Shown piece after piece: positions 1-9,242 of a stretch of 64,000 nt of DNA (its first letter is position 1; every line of letters starts with the position of its first letter). The position numbers and the translations under genes were made by a program. The stretch is from NCBI GenBank assembly GCA_049323435.1, contig JBMOMX010000020.1, forward strand, positions 1 to 64,000, read 5' to 3'. The stretch is from UBA11222 sp049323435. Its GTDB lineage: Bacteria > Pseudomonadota > Alphaproteobacteria > UBA11222. The notes under the pieces were generated by a model. The model did not search any database. It saw nothing but the letters and a program-made list of their open reading frames with translations, and had not been told where the DNA came from.

Positions 1-722
1 CCGCGCTTCCCGTTGCCACGCCTGACGCTATTCCCAATCTGGGCACTCTCGGGTTTGCGCCGCAGCCGGCGACGCCAACCGCGCAGGATCGCCAGCTCGC
101 TTTCATCAACGCGCCCGTAGATCGCCGCACCGTGGCGTCTGATCGAATCGCCACGCCGCCTTCGCCCTATGTGGTGCAGGCCGGCGCCGTCATTCCGGCG
201 GCGCTCATTACCGGCATCCGCTCCGATCTGCCGGGGCAGATCACCGCGCAGGTGACAGAAAATATCTATGACAGTCCCACGGGGCGGTTGCTGCTCATTC
301 CGCAGGGAACACGGCTGATTGGCGAGTACGACACTGGCGTCGGCTTTGGCCAGCGCCGGGTGCTGCTGGTCTGGAACCGGCTGATATTTCCGAACGGAAA
401 ATCCATCATCCTTGAGCGCCAGCCGGGCGCGGATTCGCAAGGCTATGCCGGGATCGAAGACGGCGTCGACTATCACTGGCGGGATCTCGCCAAAGCGGCG
501 GCGCTCTCGACGCTGCTCGGCGTCGGCGCGGAGCTGGCCACCGATGACGGCGACCGCCTCGTCAGCGCCATTCGCGGCGGCGCGCAGGACACCATCAACG
601 ATGCCGGCCAGCAGATTGTCCGCCGCCAGCTCTCCATCCAGCCGACGCTGACCATCCGCCCAGGTTTTCCCGTGCGCGTGATCGTTACCCGCGATCTCGT
701 GCTCGAACCCTATCAAGGCTGA
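1..722 (+). CDS. trbI: Conjugal transfer protein TrbI (VirB10 family), C-terminal part
   Basis: The reading frame is open from base 3, so the gene starts before the window. About 239 residues are visible. They begin with a Pro/Ala-rich linker and continue into the VirB10/TrbI C-terminal beta-barrel domain, with recognisable family stretches such as VQAGAVIPAALITGI, IPQGTRLIGEYD and RPGFPVRVIVTRDL near the end. VirB10 proteins span the periplasm and line the outer-membrane pore of type IV secretion systems; here it would serve conjugation. A DUF2274 gene follows 10 bases downstream, the usual order in Trb-type integrative elements. The GTG at 132 is internal and is not the start. Confidence 0.9.
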   Translation, partial: ALPVATPDAIPNLGTLGFAPQPATPTAQDRQLAFINAPVDRRTVASDRIATPPSPYVVQAGAVIPAALITGIRSDLPGQITAQVTENIYDSPTGRLLLIPQGTRLIGEYDTGVGFGQRRVLLVWNRLIFPNGKSIILERQPGADSQGYAGIEDGVDYHWRDLAKAAALSTLLGVGAELATDDGDRLVSAIRGGAQDTINDAGQQIVRRQLSIQPTLTIRPGFPVRVIVTRDLVLEPYQG

Positions 723-732
723 GGAGCAACAG

Positions 733-1008
733 ATGGCCAAGTTGAAACTCGGCGCACTCGCCGACGACAGACCGGTGAAGCTCACCATTGAGCTTCCAGC
801 CGCCGTGCATCGCGACCTCGTCGCCTATGCCGAGGCGCTCGGGCTTGAAACAGGCCAGCCCGTGAGTGATCCCGCCAAGCTCATCGCGCCGATGCTGGCG
901 CGGTTCATCGCCAGCGACCGCGCCTTCGCAAAGATACGGAACGTCAGGAAGCGCCTTCCGGCGAATGGGGCGCCGGCCGAACATCCGGCAGGGACCGGGC
1001 GAGGCTGA
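733..1008 (+). CDS. DUF2274 domain protein next to trbI
   Basis: A 91-residue soluble protein starting MAKLKLGALADDRP, with a GAGGAG ribosome site just before the ATG. Its length and position directly after trbI match the DUF2274 family, which is carried by Trb-type conjugative elements. The middle (residues 15-70) looks like a small ribbon-helix-helix-type fold with an amphipathic pattern, which is my inference. The function is unknown; a role in transfer regulation is plausible. The last 60 codons are duplicated in degraded form at 13566-13746. Confidence 0.85.
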   Translation: MAKLKLGALADDRPVKLTIELPAAVHRDLVAYAEALGLETGQPVSDPAKLIAPMLARFIASDRAFAKIRNVRKRLPANGAPAEHPAGTGRG

Positions 1009-1139
1009 GGAAAGATCGAAGCGCCGGATTGTTGTTGCTGGCCTGCCAGTGGGCTACGCAGCTGATCCGGCTCGGGGCGTCGCCGTCCATCACTTCGCCG
1101 CAGACGACACCAGCGTAATTGGCACCGATATAGGCCTCA
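850..1139 (+). repeat. ICE-backbone repeat, copy 1
   Basis: The 3' two-thirds of the DUF2274 gene and about 130 bases after it recur at about 13575-13869 in the same orientation, with most bases conserved (for example the shared runs cggattgttgttgctgg and catccggcagggaccgggcg). The non-coding part after 1008 is conserved too, which suggests the two copies are matching pieces of two related integrative elements. A minus-strand reading frame (about 944-1156) crosses this part, but I cannot show it is a gene. Confidence 0.75.
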
Positions 1140-1232
1140 TACATCAGGATGATCCCCGCCCGCAAGCACAGACTGGCGGAATCCAGTAATCTATGGCATC
1201 CCTTACCCCTGCATGCGGAAGGAGGACGGTCC

Positions 1233-1439
1233 ATGCCGGACGAGATCCTGAAATTAACGGAGGTGGCCACGTTGCTTAAGGTCGCCGAGAAGACCGTCTA
1301 CACGATGGCGCAGAAGGCGGAAATTCCTGCCTTCAAGGTTCGTGGCCAATGGCGGTTCAAGCGTCAGGACATTGATATGTGGATAGAACAGCAGAAGTCC
1401 GAATCCGCCAACCCAAGCCGAGGTCGGGAGCAGAAATAA
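1233..1439 (+). CDS. Small helix-turn-helix DNA-binding protein (HTH_17/excisionase-like)
   Basis: A 68-residue protein. The start at 1233 is preferred over an in-frame ATG at 1149 because GGAAGGAGG lies just before it and the family begins here (EILKLTEVATLLKVAEKTVYT). It carries a MerR-like winged helix-turn-helix (residues 5-55) with the characteristic K-V-R-G-Q-W-R-F-K wing and a final I-x-x-W-I. Such proteins act as excisionases or as small regulators next to mobile cargo. It precedes the helicase by 96 bases and may regulate the following genes; this is inference from position. Confidence 0.8.
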   Translation: MPDEILKLTEVATLLKVAEKTVYTMAQKAEIPAFKVRGQWRFKRQDIDMWIEQQKSESANPSRGREQK

Positions 1440-1535
1440 TGAGGTTAGGGGGCGATTTGAAACTGAGCGTATTCGTTTTTCGGCAGGGCGAGCCTCAGGT
1501 TGACGCTGCCGGTCAGGGACAGCAGTGGGGTCTAA

Positions 1536-4500
1536 ATGCCGCGAATATTTGACAATATTGAAACCGGCCTGCTTCCCGCGTTGCGTCAGACGCTCGAAGT
1601 CTCGGCCCGAGGTGATTTTTGTGTAGGATATTTCAATCTACGTGGCTGGAAGTCGATTGACGATCTGATTTCTGCTTGGCCGGGCGGTGAAGGAAGCCAG
1701 TGCCGTTTGCTTGTCGGGATGCAACGTCTCCCGCAAGAGGAATTGCGGATTGGCCTTGGCGCGGGGAAAGCTGAACAGCCGCTCGATAATCAAACAGCGT
1801 TGAGGCTGAAGAGAAGGTTGGCCGAGGAATTCCGCGTTCAGCTGACCCTAGGCATGCCTAACAACGCGGATGAGTCCGGTCTCCAGCGCCTCGCGGGCCA
1901 GCTTAAGGCCGGTCAGGTGTCGGTGAAGCTATTCCTCAAGCATCCGCTCCATGCCAAGCTTTATCTGTTGTTTCGTCCTGATCCCAATAATCCGATCACC
2001 GGCTTCCTGGGGAGTAGCAACCTGACGCTGTCAGGGCTTTCCAAGCAAGGCGAGTTGAACGTCGATGTCCTCGACCACGACGCCACGGCGAAACTCGCGA
2101 AGTGGTTCGACGACCGTTGGTCAGATCGCTGGTGTATCGACATCACCGAAGAACTGATCGAAGTCATCGAAGAGAGTTGGGCGCGAGAAGAAATGCTGGA
2201 CCCCTACGTGATCTACGTGAAGATGGCCTACCATCTTGCCCAGGAAGCGCGTGCGGGCTTGAACGAGTTTCGAATTCCAGCGGAATTCGGCAAGCGGCTA
2301 TTCACTTATCAAGAGGCTGCGGTTAAAATTGCAGCCCACCATCTCAACAAGCGCGGTGGCGTTCTAATCGGCGATGTCGTTGGGCTCGGCAAGACGCTGA
2401 TGGCGACAGCGTTGGCCAAAATCTTCCAAGACGACCACTTCACCGAGACGCTAATTATCTGCCCTAAGAACCTCGTCAAAATGTGGGAGGACTATGTTTC
2501 CGAGTACCGGCTGATTGCGAAAGTTCTCTCGGTAACACGCGTTACACAGGAGCTGCCTGAGCTTCGGCGCTATCGTGTTGTGCTTATCGATGAAAGCCAC
2601 AATCTTAGAAACCGTGAGGGGCAAAGATATCGCGCGATCCAGGAATATCTTTCTGAGAACGAAAGCCGTTGTATCCTGCTCTCAGCGACGCCCTATAACA
2701 AAACTTACGGCGATCTCTCTAACCAGTTGAGGCTCTTCGTTCCTGAAGATCAAGACATCGGCGTGCGTCCCGAGCGATTGCTGCAAGATATCGGTGAAAC
2801 CGAGTTTATCCGGCGCCATCAGTGCCCTGTTCGATCCCTTGCAGCATTTGAGAAAAGCGCGTACGCCGATGACTGGCGCGAACTCATGCGCCTCTACATG
2901 GTGCGTCGGACGCGAACATTCATCCAGGATAACTATGCAAAGACTGACCCGGTTAATGGTCGTAAGTTTCTGACATTCGAAGACGGGTCGCGCTCTTATT
3001 TCCCGGAACGTGTGCCGCGCACGCTTCGATTCCAAATCAATGACAAGGATGCAAGCGATCAGTACGCGAGGCTTTATGCCTCACCGGTCGTCGATGCTAT
3101 CAACCTCATGCACTTGCCGCGCTACGGCCTGGGCAACTACGTTGCTCCGAATCCGCACAAGCCGCCTAGTCCTAACGAGGCCAAGCAGCTCGATGATCTT
3201 TCTCGGGCGGGTAAGCGTCTTATGGGCTTTTGCCGTACCAACCTGTTCAAACGCCTGGAAAGCAGCGGCGAGGCGTTCCAGCAATCATTGGAGCGCCATG
3301 TGCTCCGAAACTACATCTTCCTGCACGCCATCGAGAACGATCTTCCTTTGCCCCTTGGCACTCAGGACGCAGGGCTTCTTGACGCCGCGAATTACGACGA
3401 GGACGTCGACGATCAGAGCGCGGACGCCGAATTGTTTTCAGAAGAGGAGGATGAAAACCTTCAGAACGCGGAAGCTCTCGACTTGCGCGATGAGGCAGCC
3501 TTTCGATTGAGGGCAGCCGAAACTTACCGGCTCTACGCGGCTCAGTACAAAAAGCGCTTCAGGTGGCTCCGCCCGGACCTATTCGTGGCGCAACTGAAGA
3601 AGGATCTGACTAGCGACAGCGCGCGGCTCCTCAAGATACTTGATGATTGCGGCCAATGGGACCCCGGTAAGGACACGAAGCTCGCTTCCCTGCTCGATCT
3701 GCTAACCAAGAAGCACCCCAAGGAGAAGATCATCATCTTCTCGCAGTTTGCCGACACGGTTCGCTACCTTGAACGGCAGCTGAAAAGTGGCGCGATCAAG
3801 TCTATGGCGGCCGTCTCAGGTAAAACATCGGATCCGACAAGTTTTGCATGGCGCTTCAGCCCGGGCAGCAACAACAAGCGCGACAAGATCAAGCCCGACG
3901 AAGAACTGCGCGTGCTGATTGCTACTGACGTGCTGAGCGAAGGGCAGAACCTTCAAGATGCTGCAATCCTCGTGAATTATGATCTGCCTTGGGCCATCAT
4001 TCGCCTCATCCAGCGCGCGGGCCGCGTCGATCGCATCGGGCAGAAGGCCGAGAAAATCCTCTGCTACTCGTTCCTTCCGGCCGACGGGGTAGAGCGTTTG
4101 ATCCAATTGCGTGCGCGCGTTCGCCAGCGGCTGAAGGAAAATGCTGAGGTGGTTGGCACCGACGAAGCGTTCTTTGAAGACGAAGGCGAGCGCGAAGAGC
4201 TTACCGATCTCTACAACGAAAATGCGGGCATTCTTGATGGTGAAGCGGATACGGAGGTGGACCTGGCGTCTTATGCCTATCAGATTTGGAAAAACGCGAT
4301 TGACGCGAACCCCGCCTTGCAAAAAGTTATCCCCGAGTTGCCGTCGGTCGTTTATTCGACCAAGGCTTATACACCGCAGGATGGGAGGCCCAATGGAGCC
4401 CTTGTTTATCTGCGCACCGCGCAAGGCAACGACGCGCTGGCCTGGGTAGATAAAGATGGCGCGAGCGTCACCCAATCCCAGTTTGAGATTTTGAAAATTG

Positions 4501-4922
4501 CGGCGTGCGAGCCGGATACGCCAGCGTTGCTGCGGCAAGACGAACACCACGCGATGGTCGCCAAGGGCGTCGAGCACATCGCGGCCGAGGAAAAGCAGGT
4601 CGGTGGTCAACTTGGCCGCCCATCTGGGGCGCGCTTCAGAACCTATGAGCGGCTCATGCGCCATGCCGATAAGGTCAAGGGAACGCTGTTCGATCTACCC
4701 GAACTCGGCAAGGCCATCGAAGAGATTTACCGCTTCCCGTTGCGGCAGTCGGCAACGGACACATTGAACCGTCAGATGAAAACGGGCATCGGTGATGACA
4801 AGTTGGCCGAGCTGGTTTTGGCGCTACGGGAGGAAGATCGGCTTTGCTTGATCCAGGATGAAGAACACTCCGGCGAACCGCAGATCATCTGCTCGCTGGG
4901 GCTTGCGCATCAGACGGCGTGA
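1536..4922 (+). CDS. PLD-nuclease/SNF2-type helicase fusion, probable defence protein
   Basis: A 1128-residue protein. The N-terminal quarter carries a phospholipase-D-like nuclease motif (HAKLYLL followed by GSSNLTLSGL, residues about 138-170). The middle is a superfamily 2 helicase of SNF2 type with Walker A GDVVGLGKT (about 279-287), DESH box (IDESHNLRN) and SATPYN. The C-terminal helicase half has ATDVLSEGQNLQ and the QRAGRVDRIGQ motif VI. An acidic insert (EDVDDQSADAELFSEEEDE) separates the halves. It is followed after 15 bases by a large adenine methylase, so the pair is likely co-transcribed. DISARM and related restriction-like systems join a helicase, a PLD nuclease and a methylase; here PLD and helicase are in one chain. 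The function is inferred from domains and context. Confidence 0.85.
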   Translation: MPRIFDNIETGLLPALRQTLEVSARGDFCVGYFNLRGWKSIDDLISAWPGGEGSQCRLLVGMQRLPQEELRIGLGAGKAEQPLDNQTALRLKRRLAEEFRVQLTLGMPNNADESGLQRLAGQLKAGQVSVKLFLKHPLHAKLYLLFRPDPNNPITGFLGSSNLTLSGLSKQGELNVDVLDHDATAKLAKWFDDRWSDRWCIDITEELIEVIEESWAREEMLDPYVIYVKMAYHLAQEARAGLNEFRIPAEFGKRLFTYQEAAVKIAAHHLNKRGGVLIGDVVGLGKTLMATALAKIFQDDHFTETLIICPKNLVKMWEDYVSEYRLIAKVLSVTRVTQELPELRRYRVVLIDESHNLRNREGQRYRAIQEYLSENESRCILLSATPYNKTYGDLSNQLRLFVPEDQDIGVRPERLLQDIGETEFIRRHQCPVRSLAAFEKSAYADDWRELMRLYMVRRTRTFIQDNYAKTDPVNGRKFLTFEDGSRSYFPERVPRTLRFQINDKDASDQYARLYASPVVDAINLMHLPRYGLGNYVAPNPHKPPSPNEAKQLDDLSRAGKRLMGFCRTNLFKRLESSGEAFQQSLERHVLRNYIFLHAIENDLPLPLGTQDAGLLDAANYDEDVDDQSADAELFSEEEDENLQNAEALDLRDEAAFRLRAAETYRLYAAQYKKRFRWLRPDLFVAQLKKDLTSDSARLLKILDDCGQWDPGKDTKLASLLDLLTKKHPKEKIIIFSQFADTVRYLERQLKSGAIKSMAAVSGKTSDPTSFAWRFSPGSNNKRDKIKPDEELRVLIATDVLSEGQNLQDAAILVNYDLPWAIIRLIQRAGRVDRIGQKAEKILCYSFLPADGVERLIQLRARVRQRLKENAEVVGTDEAFFEDEGEREELTDLYNENAGILDGEADTEVDLASYAYQIWKNAIDANPALQKVIPELPSVVYSTKAYTPQDGRPNGALVYLRTAQGNDALAWVDKDGASVTQSQFEILKIAACEPDTPALLRQDEHHAMVAKGVEHIAAEEKQVGGQLGRPSGARFRTYERLMRHADKVKGTLFDLPELGKAIEEIYRFPLRQSATDTLNRQMKTGIGDDKLAELVLALREEDRLCLIQDEEHSGEPQIICSLGLAHQTA

Positions 4923-4937
4923 TGAAGGGGGCTGGGG

Positions 4938-7900
4938 ATGGACTTCAACGCCGGTAATGCAAAGTATCTACTGGAACAATTCGATTTCGCGAAGCTGTTT
5001 ATCGAGGAGTTGGGCTGGGATCTGCACAGCGCGAAACTGCCGGTCGAAATCTCGGACACGTCGTTCGCGCTGAAAGCTGTCGCCGAAAAGCGCGGCATGG
5101 TAGCCTGGGTTTGCCACGCACCCACCGGGCAACGGATTCCTGATCGCGCCACCCGAAAGAAGATCGAGCATCAGGTTGCGAAGACCACGCTTGAGAATCT
5201 GATCATATTCACCGACACAAAGCGCGCTGAGCAGATATGGTGCTGGGCGCGGCGCGAGGCCGGCAAGCCCGCATCAATTCCCGAGCACTTCTGGTACGCC
5301 ACTTCCGGCAATCGCGGCTTTTTGCAAAAGCTGCAGGCGATCGCCTTCTCGCTCGCTGAAGAGGACGGCATTACGCTGGTTGATGTCACGGCGCGGGCTC
5401 GCGCCGCGTTCGATGTTGAGCGCGTCACCAGGCGCTTCTACGACCAGTTCAAGACAGAGCACAAAGCCTTCCTCGATTTCATCAATGGCATCACCGATCT
5501 GGCGGACCGCGAATGGTACGCCTCGCTGATGCTCAACCGCCTGATGTTCATTTATTTCATGCAGCGGAAGGGCTTTCTGAACGGCGAGCGGGACTATTTG
5601 CGCGACAGGCTTGCGCGCTGCCAGCGTGAGAAAGGCCAGGACAAGTTCTATTCCTTTTATCGCTACTTCCTGCTGCGCCTGTTCCATGAGGGGCTTGGCG
5701 GCAAGGAGCGGAACCCGGAACTCGACAAGCTCCTCGGTCGCATTCCATACCTGAACGGCGGCCTGTTCGAAAAGCACCCGATCGAAGAGCGCTGCCCGGA
5801 TATCCATATCCCGGACGAAGCCTTCACACGCATCTTCGCCTATTTCGACCGCTACCAGTGGCATCTGGACGAACGGCCATTGCGCAACGACAACGAGATC
5901 AACCCGGACGTTCTCGGTTACATCTTCGAAAAATACATCAACCAGAAGCAGATGGGGGCCTACTATACCAAGGAGGACATCACCGAATATATCTCAAAGA
6001 ACACGGTGATCCCCTTCCTGTTTGATTCTGCGAAGGCCAAATGCAAGGTGGCCTTCGAAAACCCGGGCGGGCCGACGATTTGGGACCATCTGCGCGACGA
6101 TCCCGACCGATACATTTATAAGCCAGTCAGACATGGCGTCACTTGGGATGTCCACAACGGCAGGCCATTGGACGAACCGCTGACGCTTCCGCCCGGGATA
6201 TCGGCTGGCATCACAGACGTTTCGGCGCGCACGGGGTGGAACCGCACGGCACCGGCCGAATTCGGCTTGCCGACGGAAATCTGGCGGGAGGTCGTGGCGC
6301 GGCGCACCCGCTATACGGAAGTCCGCCTCAAACTGGCCACAGGCGGAGTTCGCGAGATCAACGATCTCATCACGCTCAATCTGGATATCCGGCAATTCGC
6401 CCAGGACGTGATCGAACGCTGCGAAGGCCCGGACCTGCTTCGTGCCTTCTGGAAGGCGATTGAGGGCATCACCGTTCTCGATCCAACCTGCGGTTCGGGG
6501 GCGTTCCTGTTCGCCGCGCTAAATATCCTTGAACCGCTCTATGAGACCTGCCTCGAACGGATGGAGGCCTTCGTCGCCGATCTTGAGCGGCTGGGCGAAG
6601 GCCACGCGCCGAAGAAGTTCGAGGACTTCAGGTCGACGCTGGCGAAGGTCAGCGCGCACCCCAACGCGCGTTATTTCACACTGAAAAGCATCATCCTGAA
6701 CAACCTCTTCGGCGTCGATATCATGGAAGAGGCGGTCGAAATTTGTAAGCTTCGGCTGTTCCTGAAACTCGCCGCGCAGGTTGACCCGGATCAAAACCAC
6801 GAAAACCTTGGCATCGAGCCCCTGCCGGATATCGATTTCAATATTCGCGCGGGAAATACGCTGGTCGGCTATGCGACCTATGCCGATGTGAAAAAGGCGC
6901 TGACGAGTAAACTCGACCTCGATAATTCGCTGGAGGCGATCACGAAAAGCGCCGCAGACCTTCAGCAGACGTTCAAGGCATTTCGGTTGCGCCAAATTGA
7001 TGGCGACGGGTCAGTTCCTCTTGAAGACAAACAGGCGCTAAGGCATCGCCTCAAGTCACTCGATGACAAGCTAAATCTGCATCTCGCACGAGAATCTGGT
7101 GTCAGAGTTGCAGACGCTACCGAATTCTCGAAGTGGCTGCACACTCACCAGCCATTTCACTGGTTCATCGAGTTCCACGGAATCACGGAAAATGGAGGGT
7201 TCGACGTTATCGTCGGCAATCCTCCCTATGTCGTTTATCCGGGCAAGAACGTGCCATACTCTCTGAATTCCTACGGCTACGAAACGCTTGCAACAAAGAA
7301 TCTCTACTCGTTCGTTTTTGAGCGGAGCATTCGTCTGGCAAAGACACGCTCTCCAATTGGGTTGATAGTTCAGCTAACGGCATTATCTTCGGAAAAGATG
7401 CCGCCTCTGCAAAAAATATTGATCAGTCGCGGCCCGCTTGTTGCTCTCTCGTTTCCTCGACGACCCCAGTCTGTGTTCGAGGGAGTGGAGATGCCTGTTG
7501 TTATCCTTTTGTCACTCAGTGGTGCACAAAACCGGATAGTTACTTCGGACGTTTCGCGCTTCTACGCTGAAGAGCGCCCCAATGTGATGGCGAAAATGAT
7601 GATCGCTGCACACAGTGTCACACTGCACGGGCATCGAATCGGAAAATTCGGGCACACGGAAGAAATTGAGATTCATAGACGGGTTTCTTCCTCAAAGAGT
7701 AACGTCGATAGTTTAACATCGAAATCGAACAAAGGACTGATGTATTACCAAGAGGCCTGCCGCTACTGGCTCAAGGCATCCCATAGAGTTCCACGATTCA
7801 TCAAGAATGGTGTTTCGATGGAGCCTCCACACGGCAGGAAAGTCGGATTTCAAAACAGAAAGGCGGCTGCCTTTGCAGCATCTTTGTTGAATTCAAGCCT

Positions 7901-8255
7901 CTTCTATTGGTGGTATTCTGTTTTTTCGGATTGCGAACATGTGAACGATGCCTTGGTTAGGTCATTTCCGGTTCCTGCAAATTGGGAGACGATTGACTGG
8001 ATCAAACTTTGCGATGATTTAGTTGACAGCCTAGAAAGCGACGCGATTAAAAAGACTATTAGGACGAAGCAAGGACATGTAATTGAATACGACGAGATAT
8101 CTGCGGCAAAATCAAAGGATCTGATAGATCTAATTGATGAGCACTTGTCGCAAATTTATAATCTGAATCAGGAACACGCGGACTTCATCAAGAACTACGA
8201 CGTGAAGTACCGTCTCGCTGGTGCTGACGAAGTGGAGCCGGGAAACGACGAATGA
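4938..8255 (+). CDS. Large Eco57I-type N6-adenine DNA methyltransferase (restriction-modification-like)
   Basis: A 1105-residue protein with the SAM-binding motif LDPTCGSGAF (from about residue 514) and the catalytic N-P-P-Y motif (about 761-764), typical of gamma-class N6-adenine methylases of Eco57I/type IIG/PglX kind. The long N-terminal part (1-400) resembles the extra domain found in combined restriction-modification enzymes, but no nuclease motif could be assigned with confidence. GAYYTKEDITEY marks the start of the methylase core. The segment after the N-P-P-Y motif (about 7230-8170) is visibly more AT-rich, as expected of an exchangeable target-recognition domain. It overlaps the next gene by four bases (ATGA). 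Confidence 0.88.
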   Translation: MDFNAGNAKYLLEQFDFAKLFIEELGWDLHSAKLPVEISDTSFALKAVAEKRGMVAWVCHAPTGQRIPDRATRKKIEHQVAKTTLENLIIFTDTKRAEQIWCWARREAGKPASIPEHFWYATSGNRGFLQKLQAIAFSLAEEDGITLVDVTARARAAFDVERVTRRFYDQFKTEHKAFLDFINGITDLADREWYASLMLNRLMFIYFMQRKGFLNGERDYLRDRLARCQREKGQDKFYSFYRYFLLRLFHEGLGGKERNPELDKLLGRIPYLNGGLFEKHPIEERCPDIHIPDEAFTRIFAYFDRYQWHLDERPLRNDNEINPDVLGYIFEKYINQKQMGAYYTKEDITEYISKNTVIPFLFDSAKAKCKVAFENPGGPTIWDHLRDDPDRYIYKPVRHGVTWDVHNGRPLDEPLTLPPGISAGITDVSARTGWNRTAPAEFGLPTEIWREVVARRTRYTEVRLKLATGGVREINDLITLNLDIRQFAQDVIERCEGPDLLRAFWKAIEGITVLDPTCGSGAFLFAALNILEPLYETCLERMEAFVADLERLGEGHAPKKFEDFRSTLAKVSAHPNARYFTLKSIILNNLFGVDIMEEAVEICKLRLFLKLAAQVDPDQNHENLGIEPLPDIDFNIRAGNTLVGYATYADVKKALTSKLDLDNSLEAITKSAADLQQTFKAFRLRQIDGDGSVPLEDKQALRHRLKSLDDKLNLHLARESGVRVADATEFSKWLHTHQPFHWFIEFHGITENGGFDVIVGNPPYVVYPGKNVPYSLNSYGYETLATKNLYSFVFERSIRLAKTRSPIGLIVQLTALSSEKMPPLQKILISRGPLVALSFPRRPQSVFEGVEMPVVILLSLSGAQNRIVTSDVSRFYAEERPNVMAKMMIAAHSVTLHGHRIGKFGHTEEIEIHRRVSSSKSNVDSLTSKSNKGLMYYQEACRYWLKASHRVPRFIKNGVSMEPPHGRKVGFQNRKAAAFAASLLNSSLFYWWYSVFSDCEHVNDALVRSFPVPANWETIDWIKLCDDLVDSLESDAIKKTIRTKQGHVIEYDEISAAKSKDLIDLIDEHLSQIYNLNQEHADFIKNYDVKYRLAGADEVEPGNDE

Positions 8256-8434
8256 AGATCACGGTTCTCGCTTGGGGCTCGCTTGTTTGGGGCCGTCGGG
8301 AACTGGCGATTGCCGATGACTTCAAATCGAATGGTCCGCGGCTGCCGATTGAGTTCTGCCGCGTCTCTGAAGATGGGCGCTTGATGATGATGATCGACGA
8401 AGCATTTGGTGCACCTCGCCAACCGGAAGGATGA
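8252..8434 (+). pseudogene. Truncated third gene of the helicase-methylase operon (cyclotransferase-like N-terminus)
   Basis: This 60-codon frame overlaps the methylase stop by ATGA, so it was translationally coupled. MKITVLAWGSLVW and the following RLPIEFCRVS look like the start of a gamma-glutamylcyclotransferase-like family of roughly 150-200 residues often found beside such methylases; I recall this from memory. The likeness stops after MIDEAFGA and the frame ends ten codons later. The simplest reading is that the rest was deleted when the DprA-like gene was joined here. A real short protein cannot be excluded. Confidence 0.5.
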
Positions 8435-8441
8435 ACCAACC

Positions 8442-9023
8442 ATGCCGGGCGCGGATCGGGCGCATGACCCGCATTCCATATCTCAGGACGCCGAAGGTTA
8501 TCCCGGCCGTGTGAACAGGCGGCTCGGCGCCAATGCGCCTCGCTCCATCTCAGTCGCAGGATCAGCTGTGCCACTTTCCGCCCCGATGTCAGCTTTTCTG
8601 TGTTCGAAGGAAGCGCCCGGTGCGACAATTCTTAAGGCGTTTGATCAGGCGGCGGCTTGGCGTGATGCCGGACGCTGTGTGATCAGCGGCTTTCATTCAC
8701 CGCTTGAACAGCAATGCCTCGAAATCCTGCTGCGCGGCAAACAGCCCATCGTGATGGCGCTCGCGCGTGGCCTCGGCACCCTGCGATTGCCTGTGGCGCA
8801 AAGGAAAGCCCTTGACGAGGGCAGGCTGACGATCGTCTCGCCGTTTCCTGTGACAGAGAAGCGCGTCAGCGCCGATCTGGCCCGGCAGCGAAACCGCTTC
8901 GCCGCCGCATTGGCCGGCGAGGTGGTGTTTGGCTTTGTCGCGCCGGGCGGAAGCCTTGCCTTGTTGCGCGACGAGATTCGCTGCTGGGATATCAGAACCC
9001 GCGAGCTTCATGCTGAAGGATGA
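8442..9023 (+). CDS. DprA/SMF-like Rossmann-fold protein
   Basis: A protein of 193 residues from the ATG at 8442 (GGAAGGA lies upstream; an in-frame ATG at 8406 inside the previous gene fragment is less likely). Residues 50-190 follow the DprA/SMF pattern: YPGRVNRRLG, FLCSKEAPGATILKAFD, then CVISGFHSPLEQQCLEILLRG, and a final G-F-V-A-P-G-G-S turn. Canonical DprA loads RecA on incoming single-stranded DNA. This is a shorter variant lacking the N-terminal SAM and C-terminal winged-helix domains. Such stand-alone SMF proteins often sit beside restriction and defence genes. Its N-terminus lies next to a deletion scar, so the first 25 residues may be non-native. Confidence 0.7.
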   Translation: MPGADRAHDPHSISQDAEGYPGRVNRRLGANAPRSISVAGSAVPLSAPMSAFLCSKEAPGATILKAFDQAAAWRDAGRCVISGFHSPLEQQCLEILLRGKQPIVMALARGLGTLRLPVAQRKALDEGRLTIVSPFPVTEKRVSADLARQRNRFAAALAGEVVFGFVAPGGSLALLRDEIRCWDIRTRELHAEG

Positions 9024-9071
9024 TCGCGACTTTGCAAGGAAGATGGATTTGGAACAGAGCCGCCGTACATG

Positions 9072-9216
9072 CGACATCGTATCCGGCGGCTTTCTGTCAG
9101 ATGCATAGAATTTGCTCATAATGTGCCACACAACGAGCACTCTAAACAAAAACAGCCCCGGAGGGCTGTGCTTAATTCATTGAAATTATTGATATTTATC
9201 TGGAGCGGGCGATGAG
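9072..9216. repeat. Left 145-bp flanking repeat with tRNA-Gly 3' fragment (candidate att site)
   Basis: This segment matches 57911-58054 in the same orientation along its whole length with scattered differences. Shared blocks include cgacatcgtatccggcg, agatgcatagaatttgctca and tggagcgggcgatgag. The last 16 bases (9201-9216) are identical to the 3' end, including encoded CCA, of the intact minus-strand tRNA-Gly at 58039-58113. The geometry is that expected when an element integrates at a tRNA 3' end. The likeness beyond the tRNA end, covering terminator and flank, shows that more than a short core was duplicated. Confidence 0.75.
9148..9172 (-). terminator. Rho-independent terminator (copy of the tRNA-Gly terminator)
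   Basis: Read on the minus strand, cagccc-tccg-gggctg forms a short GC stem followed by TTTTTG. It is the degenerate counterpart of the terminator just after the intact tRNA-Gly at 57984-58007. Confidence 0.7.
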
Positions 9217-9242
9217 CCTAAAGCGGCTCACGAGGCGCGCCC

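Noticed and set aside
944..1270. 108-codon minus-strand frame after DUF2274
   Set aside because: The DNA is conserved in both ICE-type copies, but the second copy has stops in this frame, so protein coding is not supported.
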